DNA of 64,000 nt, taken from the NCBI GenBank assembly GCA_003260075.1, contig QLIY01000686.1:8861-72860 (forward strand), written 5' to 3'. This document shows, piece by piece, positions 35,490 to 48,388 of the stretch. Below the pieces are notes generated by a model. That model had not been told where the DNA came from. It did not search any database and saw nothing but the letters and a program-made list of their open reading frames with translations. Source of the DNA: Phallusia mammillata. Taxonomy: Eukaryota; Chordata; Ascidiacea; Phlebobranchia; Ascidiidae. A program made the translations under genes and the position numbers. The first letter of the stretch is position 1; each line of letters opens with the position of its first letter.

Positions 35490-38400
35490 TCAAATCACAC
35501 AATGCTCCAATAAAACTTTGTTGGCCATCACATGGTTACCCGATCGGCGATAAATAAGCGACAGATTGTGGGCGATTTCACACCGGAGATCAAATATAGA
35601 AGCATCGCTCGGTGGCGCCACCTTGCTGCCGTCGACCACAGGATTCTTTACAACCGGTGGAGGGCAGTCAAGAGCGCGCTCGTAGTAATGTATCGCAAAA
35701 TGTTCCAGGCCGAGTTGATGAAGTGCGCGTCCCACATTGTAATACGACTCCTGCGGGAGGTCACGCATCTAGAGGGCGATAGAGATTAGTGTGAGGTTCT
35801 GATGAAGGAAATAGGCATCAATCTAAATTAACTGGCAAATAGTGAAACTTTATTGATGTAATTTTATACCGCGCGTAACCTGCTAGATTTTTAAGATTTC
35901 TAAACAAGCTGTAAAGGGGCAGGTAAGATGAACAAAAATTAATAACGGGGATCAGGCCTAAGGCAAAATGGCAGCGTTCGCGGCACACTTAGAAATAGTA
36001 CGCCAGACGAATTGAAGGCGTTATACCGAATCAGCCGGTCATCAAGCATTCCTAAACATTGCTAGAAAATCTAGTCACTACAGAATACTTGGGGCCAGGT
36101 ATAACGCCTTAAAAAGCCTGGCCTATACTATGATGAGGCTGATAAGGGGTTTGTTCAATTTACGAGTTACCGGGGAAACAACAAAATAACAAGGAATCTC
36201 AAATCTAACCCGCATATACTTGTGTAGAAACGCAAGTCCTTGCACAATGAGTGAGTTTTTCTGTTCACTAAACTTCTGACATGCGATGTGAATGAAAACG
36301 ATTGCTATTAACATTACCAGGAGGGAATCGTTGGGAAGCTGTAAAGGAAATGTAAAAATGAAAGTTGTTTTTTAAATAATGTAAAAAAGTTTAACAATAC
36401 CTACCCTAACCAACGTTTGAATTTTGAAACACCAGACATGGACCAGAAAAGAGGGTTTGATCGGGAACTAAACTATGTGAGAATTGTAAACAGAAAGGCT
36501 AGGTTCGACAACCCATCTGTAAGCGTGTTAAGTTGGCCAAACTATTTGAGAGTTCGTATGCAAGTACATTTTGATGAATTAAATTATTACATTCCTTTTA
36601 TTCAGTTTGTTGCTCAAATGTGTTTCCTTTCTGATTGCTTTTTCAAATCAGTTGCGACAATTAGGGAGAAGAATGTTGGCTTCATTTTGACAAACAAAGT
36701 AGCATTAAAATGTTGCAGACCCATAAGTTAGGGCAGGGGCCCCCCCCCCCCCGACCGACCAATGGCGTTACGCCACGTCAAATCACACAATGCTCCATTA
36801 AAACTTTGTTGGCCATCACGTGGTTTCCAGATCGGCGATAAATAAGCGACANCGATCCAATTTTGACATTTATAATTGGCCCTACAGTAACAAAGGTTGA
36901 CCACCCCTGAGTTAGGGCACTGTAATGGAGTCGAAGGTTTTTGACTTTACATCGAGCCAAGCTTAGACTGCACCAAACTCCTTGAGCTTTCTATTTGAAC
37001 CCTTACCTTTTTATGAGCTCTCACATATTCGTTCATCGCGTTTCTGTACGAGCCTGTCGCTAACCAATTGTGTCCGTTCAATATTCCAAGCACTGCATGG
37101 TCCGGTAGCTGTAATAGTAATCACTCCGTAATATTTAAAGCCATATTTACCTTGTATTAATACGTCAGTACAGAAATGATTGGGGGTATAAAATGCGTTC
37201 AAAGTATGTTACGAATATTACTAGACTGGAAAAATTAAAACGGTAGAGTGCACATTCATCATGATATGCAAATAAGGAGCATATTGCAATTCAGGATTGA
37301 TAAAGGCTTCTTTTTATGCCAACTATCCAATATTAGTCAAATCTCATGGAATTACTTTGTTCGAAATCAATTTCTTTAGATGTTCAACCTATGGTGCAAT
37401 TTAATTGGTTTGAAATTGCCAACAACACAACGCGAAATTCAGACACTTCAATGTTCTTGAAGGACAAGAGACAGGTCGCTGAAAAGAAGGACTTTTTTAT
37501 ACAAGTTAACCAAACCACAACACTCAATACTTGGTTATATAGCTCTAATATACTTATCACCACAGAATATATCTCTATCATAAATGGTTATATTTTATGC
37601 GTTGGAATAATCGTGCTGACACAAACAGCATGAGTTTTAGAGTTTGCAAACAGTTTAATATCTAAGCAGTCGAACTCACTTTAGCAACAAGTCGCATGCA
37701 AAACCGGTGATGACGCTGGTCCTCAGTACGGGCAGTGATTTGGTTGAACAAGTTCCACAGCTGGGATTTTTCGGGATGTTGTAGAATCCAAACTCTGTTG
37801 AACAACAAAGTGGATATTTTAATGTAACCATCGAGACTCTTGCAAACTAGTGTATAACAAACTAATATGAAAGCCGGAATGGTGCAAAAGTTCAGTTGAA
37901 GCTGCAGTTCAGAAAGATATTTACACCCAAACTTACTTTCTTGTGAGCTCCCGACACGTAACGCTACATAATACGGTGTAGCTGCAGCGCGTTCAGCCAT
38001 TATCCACCAATTGTGCCCGACACTGTTTTGCGCTCCATAACGTCTTAACGTTGCGCAGCTATTTCCGGCTTGGTGATTGTTTTAGTGCAACTGTGTCGCT
38101 ATGTTTTCTTCCACCAAGCGAAATAAACTCCACTCAAACTCATACATTGATACTGGCATTTGTCAATGTACAAACGGTACAGGCACCAATTGTGTTATCA
38201 ATCAAATATATAACTGTGTGGCGGACAAACTGCTAACGTTGCTAAACATGCCAGATTAATACTTGTGGACGCTTACGTAATTATGCAAACAGGTTACAAA
38301 AACCTGTTTGCATAATTACCTAAGCGACCACAAGTTTCATATCGTTTTTAGAAGTAGTTGTTTTTATATTCATGGCATGAGTGGTAATGTGCAAACCGAC

Positions 38401-41400
38401 CTGATGTAGTTGTAAGCATAATGGTAGTTGCCTCCCAACATGCAAGTGGAAAATGTGAGATGCTCCATAAGTTGTCGTGGAGCGGCATGATCGTTCCACA
38501 CGCTCAAATACTGAGCTCCCTCGCCCAAGTTTACTGCGTCACGATATCTGCCGCACGTCACAAGCATCTCCATGGTAACCTGCACGAACAATCAAACTGT
38601 GAGAGAGTGATAACTAAGCATTTAAGTACGGAATGGACAAGCCAAGCCAGAACCCGAGTACTCTGTACCAAGCATCGCTGTTTTTAATGCTCGGGGGGGG
38701 GGACTCTGTACCTAGCATCGCTGTTTTTCATGCTCGGTGCTCGGCCGAGCGGTTGCACAAACTGACCCCGGTACTAAATTTGCATATTCATCATAAATTT
38801 GCGTATCATCTGCTAACATACGAAACTAGTACTTAAAGGGTAGCATTAATGTGAGACGTTCGGTGCTCGACCAAACATAACATTTGCAGTTTTGGCCCAT
38901 CCCTACATTTAAGCGTTTTGTTCAAATAACACGGACAACACGAATGTCAGTCCTTCCATATGATACAATACGTTTTGGGGGGAAAATCAAAAATCGAAAT
39001 TAATTTGGGGCGAATTTGAAAAGTATTGCTGCTAATTTCTATATATCATCTTGAATCTCTGTTATTGATATAAATGAGGCCATGTAGATGTAACGGCAAG
39101 TCAAAGGGGGAGCTAAAAATGTCTTTAATCAAACTTTTTGCGGCCCCTTGGAAAATATGTTTGAAAACAAGTGTAAAAAAATGATGAAGTTACAGGGTTT
39201 CAAAGACCTTGTCTATAAATCATTGGTTCTCAAACTCGGTTTTCGGGGCCGCATGCGGCTCCCAACTAGGGGGGGGGGGCACGAATGTCAGTCTTTCCAT
39301 ATGATACAATACGTTTTGGTGGGAAAATCAAAAATCAAAATTAATTTGGGGCGAATTTGAATGTTGCTTCGAAGTTGAAAAGTATTGCTGCTAATTGCTA
39401 TATCATATATCATCTTGAATCTCTGTTATTGATATAAATGATGGGCCATGTAGATGTAACGGCAAGTCAAAGGGGGAGCTAAAAATGTCTCTAATCAAAC
39501 TTTTTGCGGCCCCTGGAAAATATGTTTGAAAACAAGTGCAAAAAAATGATGAAGTTACAGGGTTTCAAAGACCTTGTCTATAGACCAGTGGTTCTCAAAC
39601 TCGGTTTTCGGGGCCGCATGCGGCTCGGGGGGGGGGACTATTTTAGCTTAAAAAAGTTTGAGAACCACTGGTCTAAACCAACACAGGACAATAAACTCGC
39701 ACTGTCTATCCGAACTACTGCTCATTTATAAAGTATAAACTCCGGTCAAGGTTGCATAACTCGCCTCAAACATTTTTAACCATTCCTCTTTGTTCAAAAC
39801 AATGGAATTTCCGTCTGAGGCCACACAGTCGGTGTGCTGAGGAACTTTGTCGTTCTCACTCGTCACTCGTCGTCGTAGCAACATGACGGGGGGGGGGGCG
39901 ATGTATGAAAGCTTCAAATTGCAAAAAAATATAATTATTTGCAAATTTTGTTTTCGTTTTTTTCTCACCTGCCAGAGGATTTCTGGAAGTGTGACGTCGT
40001 CTGATCAAAATCAACTGAAAAGCAAACAATAAGCTTAGAGTGATGTTACTAAAATGAGGAAATCTTTGAAAAACATCTGAGGCAACATAATGTAAATTTT
40101 AAGGTTTTGAATTCATGTTCGTGAGCCCCTAAATTTGGACAAAGCTTTTGAAAAGCTTTTGAACAAAAAAATTGTAAAAACGTACACACATCATCCGAAT
40201 TTGAAAAGGGGAACAAACCATATATTTTCAGGTTTTGGATTCATGTTAGTACAAAAAAGTTTCAAAATATGTTATTTATACCTTTCCATCAATAAATGGA
40301 ACTTTGAGTCGGTTGGCAAACATAAGAAGAGCTTCATCAGCTGCAGCACTTATCTTATCCTTCCTGTGAAAAGATATGGCAATTGACAACAAAAGTACTA
40401 ATTTCTTTAAAAAGCTTTGATGTAATGTTGGTAAAGTTGTGACTTTGCAATTTTAAGTTTGTTGACTATTTTAACATTGGAGCATATAATTAATATTTCA
40501 ATTGAGTAACATAAAACTTTAACATGCAATTGATTTAGACAAGTGGTTCTCAAACTTTTTAATTGTCGGGGCCAAATGGTATTTTTTAAGTGTGAAGGGA
40601 GCCGCAAAAGGGGGGGGGGGGCTTGGTTTATGTAATGTTGGTAAAGTTCCAAATTTGCAGTTTTAATTTTGTTGACTATTTTAGCATTGGAATATAATTC
40701 ATATTTCAACTGAGTAACCTAAAACTTTAACAAGCAATTGATTTAGTTTAGAGGACAGTTATTGCCCAAAGTTCAAACATTTAACATTGAACTTCTTTGA
40801 ATTAGTTATAACCGGTTTTTACAACGCCTATCCAAAGGCCACAGGTTGCACACTACTTATTTATAATAGTCAAGACAGTTTGTCCATTTGGTTCTTCACA
40901 TTTATCCAAACAGGTGAAAGACAGGTTGTTGAGAGTTGACATTGATTAAAAAAATGGGGGGGGGGGGGGGATAGTTTTTGCCCAAAGTTCAAATATTTAA
41001 CATTGAACTTCTTTGAATTAATTATAACCGGTTTTTACAACGCCTATCCAAAGACCACAGGTTGCACACTACTTATTTATAAGACAGTTTGTCCATTTAG
41101 TTCTTTACATTTATCTAAACAGGTGAAAGACAGGTTGTTGAGAGTTGACATTGATTAAAAAAATAACACATGGATGATATTAAGATTGGCTTGTAAACAG
41201 GCAAGGACCTTCCAGTCTCTCCCCAGGCCTTGAGGACGTTGAATCTCTCGATGTGAAGTTGCATTCGAAGTTTGCCGTCACATTCATATCCGGCAGCTTC
41301 ATCAAGTGCCTGGGAAATATTAGTCAGTGAAAGTTGAAACAAGTGTCTAAATGTTCTTCAACTTGACATACAGATTCGCATACACTAACTTTCAGATGAA

Positions 41401-44400
41401 ATCAGGGGGGGGGGTAATAGTCAGTGAAAGTTAAAACAAGTGTCTAAATGTTGTTCAACTTGACATACAGATTCGCATACACTAACTTTCAGATGAAATC
41501 AAATTGTTGTTGATGAAAATTGATAAACAATTGTGCAAAGACAAAAATTAGGAGCAGTTGAAATTAGAAAAAAAATTGTTTGAATGATTTAGAAATAAAG
41601 TTGTGTCACATGGTTTGCAGATTTGGAAAAACAATTATGAAAATGAACAAACCATTATCCTTACGACATGTTGATTGTTACCATCTATATCAATACTTTG
41701 CCAACTAACAACTGCCATGGAAAAACAACCCAAGACAAACCTGTATTGCAATATCAAATCTCTCCATCTTTCTCAACACAGCTGAATAGACAAGGTAGGT
41801 CTGCACATGCCCAGGTGCCAGACTTATACATTGTCTGTAACTGAACAAAGCCTTCTCACTCTGACCACAAAGTTGACAACAGTCAGCATGTCTCAGCCAA
41901 ACAGCAGCTAGACCATAGTGTGGTGAAGCCACCAGCAAGTCAAGTATAGCAAGAGCTTTTGTATAATCTTTTGCATCCATGAATGTCTCCGCAAGGTCAA
42001 ATTGAAGGTCACCTACAAATAATATCACACTGTGAACAGTTCCAACTAAAAATGACTATAGCAGATAAAAACTAGAAGGGTGGCTTAGCACATATTGCCC
42101 TTGCATATACACTATAACCTATTTTTAAACATTGATATATTTCCTATGCTTATTTTATATTGGGTCCCATACCATCCACTATCTTTTATAACCTTAAGCA
42201 GAAACTCATGCTAGATTTTTCTAGCCTATGCCTTGCCATATAGCCTTCAATGGGCCTGGCGTACTTTGATTTACTTATGATTAAAAGACTAAAATACTTT
42301 CATAAAAGACACATTTTATTTCGACAAAGTTAGTCAGTGAGGAATCTAAAACCACAAATTCATTGTAACAATTTGCCTTGAAATACCAACCTATGTCAGC
42401 AGGATCATGCTCACAAATATCTTGAACCATCTCTTCAACCAAATGTGACTTCTTGAGTCGAATCATAGCAACAGCCAGTTTGCATCTTAAATCCACTGCG
42501 AGTGAAGATGGAATAGAAATCCCAACAAGTCCGCTGTAATCTGACAGAAAAATATGATGCAAGAGATGAAATTAATACATTTCCAAAAAACATTTTAACA
42601 GATGTAAGTTATGATTGAGTTCATTTCATTTGATAATTTTAACTGAAGAGAAAGTTTGTAAGTCAGTAACTGGACTTTATAAATATTATGTGATGAAGGT
42701 TTTCGACTTGTAGTTAGACTTAGAAATAGCTGAGGAAAATAATTCAAATGCAACAACAATGCAAGTTGTAAGATTTCTATTGTCACACTTATCACTACCT
42801 TCATCTGTGTTTCGATTCTCAATCTCATCTTCAAAGCGCAAAGCAATGCCAGAGTGTTTCATAAGTGCCTATAAAATATGGAAACTCGGGTTGACAGGTT
42901 AAATTAAATCTTGGTAAAACAAACAAATTAACTAAACAAAATTTAAACCCTTACACTTTCTTATTAAAGACTAAATGTAAAATTTTCCATAAGCTTGAAA
43001 AAAAAACTTAAATCAAAAATGAATTTGGTGATATTCACCTTTAGTATATGTCCAAACTTTTCACATAGCAACAAGAGTTCACAAAGCATGTTCATGTCAA
43101 CATCTTTGAAGTGTTTTGGGTATTTCATCATCGCCTCTTCCAAAATATCAACAGAAAATGAACTTTCCCGTTTCTCGTGAAAAACCCTGTTTAATAAATA
43201 TGTTGAAAGATGAAAGGCATATCCATATATTTTCTCTCACAGTATGAAATGAATAAAGAAAAAAGGTTGTGGACCTGATTTATTGCAGCAAGTGGAAAAA
43301 TACGTTTAGGTAGAGAAAATCTGAGAGTAGGCAATCTTATGTCAGTCCATTATCCAACCAAACTTTCTTTTTATATTTGAGAGAATTGGTAAGCAGTACA
43401 CACTTTAACTAAACAATACATTGCATTATTTTTGGGGGATGGCACCTTATTATTCCAAAAATGAGGATGTAGGTGTGAAGTAGATGGTGTAGGTGAGGGA
43501 CCAGTGCAAAAGTGACAAAACTTGCCAGTTGCATTAGATGTTTTATATTGTTTCAGTAAGCAATACCAAACAATTAACAATACTTGGCAGGTTTTGCCTG
43601 CTGTAGTTTAAGCCTTTTCCAGGACAAATTTATCTTACTTTGCGACATCTCTCGCCAACTGCACAGCTTTCTCGTCATCTTTCATAGCGTTCATTGCAGC
43701 CTTGTACTTGTGTAATGCATTTGCACAACTTCCGAATTCCTTGTACATCTCCGCACACTGTATCGCAACATCAACATTGCTCCGATCAGCATTATAAGCT
43801 GTGGAAAGCAACCACATTATGAAGAGTAGGTGAGAGATAAACTCAGAAATGTACACCAGTTTGAAAACATTGATTTTAAATTATAAATGTAAATAATGGA
43901 ATTATCTGTGAATTCAAGAAACAGGACAGGGGGGGGGGAACAATTCTGTCTATTTTTTTAAAATCTCTTCTCTACAAGGCACCACACATCCCTCTTGATT
44001 TTCAAATCTGAAAACACTGCACTTATATGTTGGGAATTATAAACAATTGAAACAAAGTATTAGATGGGGGGGGGGCTGTGAATTCAAGTGTAGGTTATAA
44101 CAGCTTAGAAGCTTAAAGATTCCTATACAACAATGAAACAGGACAGTTAAACAATTCTGTCTATTTTTTTTAAATCTCTTCTCTGCAAGGCACCACACAT
44201 ACCTGAAAATAGTGCACTTATATGTTGGGAATTATAAACAATTGAAACAAAGTATTAGATGATTTTACTGCATAGTTATCTTCTTTGGCTTCACACTATT
44301 GTTTACCATTACCAACAAATTTCACTCAGCACTACCTACATATTATTTTATTTAAAAAAGATTTATTGCACAGAAAAGTTTAGCCCACATCCATTTCTGT

Positions 44401-47400
44401 CCATCACTAGTTTTTCACAATGACTAACAATTAGCTCAGCTGTGTGAAAAATGTGTGTTTTTATCTCTGACCTTTAAAATGAGTAAAATTGTTCAGCTAG
44501 CTTTGCAGCAGCAATGCATATGTATTCTTTGCTGAGCTCAAACCTGAAGCAATATACACATGTGTAATACCTTTGCAGAAGCAGTTAAGTGCTTTGAATT
44601 GGTCGTTTTGTTGTAAACAGAGTTGGGCCAAATGCAGCCACTGTTCAGCATCAGTGGGTGAGACATGAGCTGCCAGCAAACTGTACTGGAGAGCTTTCTT
44701 TGTTTCTCCGCGTTCCTCATAAATCATTGCAAGTGTTTCAAATGGTTCTGCTGCGTAAGGGGCTGTAACAAACAATATAACTATTAATTTTTAATTACTG
44801 AAGAATAGTTTCACTCTGGTATAAGACAGGGTAGAACAAAGTTCTTTGGAGTCAGGTTTAAGAAATCTTTAACTTCATTGAAACACAGTAATTGTTTCAC
44901 CATGACTACTTGTGAAGTATATTATTCGTGTGATTTGGACAAGGTATATTTTTCTAGATTTGTTTTAAAATATATGTAAAAAAGAGTTTGTCATGCTGGA
45001 TTTAGACTAAGATGGGCATAATGTTGGTCTACCTGGAACAAGATATCATGCTAAAATGGTTGAAACACCACGCAGTATCTTAGGCCAAGACATACAAATG
45101 TTTCAATTCCAGATATTGGGTTGTTTGGTGACTATGTATGCTGACAATCTTTTACACACAGTTTTATCAAGTGAACAATACCTGACACCTTCCTGACACC
45201 ATGTACAAAATAGAGTAGCAGCTCTTAGACTTACCCAGTCTGATGACTTCCATGCACATTTTTATTGTATCTTCGTGTTCCCCTCTCGCATATCTCAAGT
45301 TTGCTTCACCCATCAACCCTCGAAGTTCTCGTGGAAGCTTTGTTGATTTGCCCTAAATCACAAAATGTAAAATCTAATGAAGGAATTTAACTAAGATAAC
45401 CATGAATTCATATCAGCTCTGAAGTGTCTATGCAGACCCACGATCACGAAACACTTATCAATCATAAAATATCAGGCCGATCAACGGTGTTATACTGAAT
45501 TCTTGGTGACTGGCTGATTTGGTATAATGCCGGGGGGGGGGTTTTGTTGATTTGCCCTAAATCACAAAATGTAAAATCTAACGAAGGAATTTAACTAAGA
45601 TAACTATGAATTCATAACAGGGATCAGCTCTGAAGTGTCTATGCAGACCCACAATCATGAAACACTTATCAATCATAAAATATCAGGCCGATCGACGGTG
45701 TTATACTGAATTCTTGGTGACTGGCTGATTTGGTATAATGCCTTCAATGGGAATGGCTTACTGTAAAATAAATTTAACACTGCCTTCTGTCTTCTTTTAT
45801 TTGATTACTTAGTTTATTAGATAAAAGCAGAAAACGAGTCACATTATTCTTATGTTATAAAGCAACAAGCATCAGTTTTAAAGCAGTCTCACCTTTCTGG
45901 CAACTTTTCTACTTTCCGTCAACACATCTTGATCAATATTTAAATCTTCTTGAATATCCTTCACATTGCGACGATCAACTTCCTCATCACTGTCTGCAAA
46001 GAAACAATAAAACATGCAAGATTAGCAAATTAATATTAATTTTAAACTTTGGGTGAAATAATTCAACACACAGGCACAAGTGCTATTTCTCCTGATGGAG
46101 ACGACCTGCATAGGACGTTGAAACATCAGAATAAAAATACATTTGCCCGGAAGAGCTCTATAAACTTGACATTGGGGGGGGGGGCAGGCCTGGCTTACTG
46201 TAAAAGAAATTTAACACTACCTTCTGTCTTCTTTTATTTGATTATATACTTAGTTTATCAGATAAAAGCAGAAAACGAGTCACATTATTCTTATGTTATA
46301 TATAAAGCAACAAGCATCAGTTTTAAACCAGTGTCACCTTTCTGGCAACTTTTCTACTTTCCGTTAACACATCTTGATCAATATTTAAATCTTCTTGAAT
46401 ATCCTTCACATTGGGGGGGGGGGAGGCATGAAAATTGAACTGAGCTGTGGAATATCGTTTTGTACTTCTTCCTCTTTTCTATCCTGGTCAACTTTTTCTG
46501 TTACATGTGAACAAATGTTATGCATTATGGCATGGAAAGGTTTTTTCAAAAGATAAATTATGACTGTTATATAGATAGAAATTAGGGTTAAATGCGTTTT
46601 GGGGGGGGGGATGCCTGGCAGCAATAACTTATACACTTGACAGGCACAATATTTTGAAAATAGATGCAAAATTACCATGAGCAAAGTTAATTGTCCTGTT
46701 TGCACTTGTGCTCGGCTGTTTGTTGCTGGTTTCATCCACATCCAAGTCACCATGAGAGGAATCAGGACTATTTCCACCAATCACAATTTGGAACTGTCTC
46801 AGTTCAGTCTGACAAGGTCGTTGTTTGACACTGGTTGGAAAAGCATGGCCATGAACTTGAACATCAGACAAGTTGCTCCTTTGTGGCTCAGGTGGCAATA
46901 ATTGGGGCATGAAAATTGAACTGAGCTGTGGGATATCATTTTGTACTTCTTCTTCTTTTCTATCCTGGTCAACCTTTTCTGTTAGATGTGAACAAATGTT
47001 ATGCATTATGGCACGGAAAGGTTTTTTCAAAAAAATAAATTATGACTGTTATATAGATAGAAATTAGGGTTAAATGCGTTTTAACAGATATGTGTGCTTT
47101 TGTGCAATGATCTCTAACTGTTTTGGTGTGTGTGTTCTACTTTTATAACTTGTTTAGATTTTTTTCCATTGTAGGGTTGTTTTAAAATCACCAAGCTGTT
47201 AACAGGGAGGTGCAGAAAAAAAGTTTGAGATACACTGGTCTGGAACAGTTTAGGTCGTTTGGGCAATTTTTGAGACCCTACATACTTATTATGGTTTTTG
47301 GAGAAATCCCTACTCGTGATGGGGTTACAGTTTGCAACTCCATTAGTGATGAGGAGTCCAAGTTCGAGGGAGGAGATCTGAAATAAAAGTGTTATGCGTT

Positions 47401-48350
47401 TAAGTTTTGTCTGGTACAAAAAGTTAAAGGACTACATCATATTTATAAGAGTAAGATAAGATTGCTTAAGAAACAAGGAGATCAGTGTCAAATCAAAAGC
47501 TATTTGGAGGTTAATGAAACATAAGGGTTAAGAACTTGAGATTACAAGTATTTCAGTAAGAAACAGATCTTTTGAAAGTAAGAGAGTATAAAGGTGACTG
47601 TATAGATTAAACGAACGGTCATACCGAAATGGAATTTGCTCATCATGTCTTCTCCGATGTCCAAACCCGATTGACAATGAAGATGGGGTTGGGACACTGG
47701 GTGAGCCATCCAACACATTAGCGAGACTGGGAGACTCATAAAGCGGTGATGCTGTGTGTAAATCAGACCAGGTCAAACTTGATGGTCTTTCTTCGTCAAC
47801 TTCTGTTTAAAAAACATTTGGTGAAAAAAATGTTTTGTTACAGAAATTATTGCTTGGGTTCGAAAACAAACAGTTTCTTGTATTTGGCATGCTTGGCATC
47901 ATGCAAGAAGCATGTATGTAATTGTCTATTTATGAGTGATATGTGCTCTAATGAAGTAATTTTCCTGACAGTTTGAAGTGCACCAAAACCAGTTTGGAGG
48001 TCACAATTTAGTTATTTATAGAGCAGTGTTTTCATGCTGTTAAAGGTTATAACCCATTACAGAGTAATAGCATTTAGTTGCCAGCCCTGGGAGCAGTATC
48101 ATTAGTTTTTGGCAAACTGTAAATTTTACCCGTAGTCTAGTCTGCAGAACATGGCAGTTCCCGACAAGATCTCGTGCATGCAGGACATGTTGGTTCACGT
48201 GCAAGGCTAATTTCAGCAAGCGCAAAGCAAGTAAGAGGTCAAGACAGCCCAATTAAATGCCTTTCATGCAAAATTTCCGCGTGCAACCCCCTAAAATTGG
48301 CGTGCAAAATTAAAAAAAAATAATAATCGTGCGTGCAGCTGCCACACTCT

Positions 48351-48388
<38 letters not shown>

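Noticed and set aside
46185-46610. Alternative GTF3C3 exons 4 and 5
   Set aside because: They are truncated at G-runs and differ like alleles. Their order is not compatible with splicing into the main transcript.
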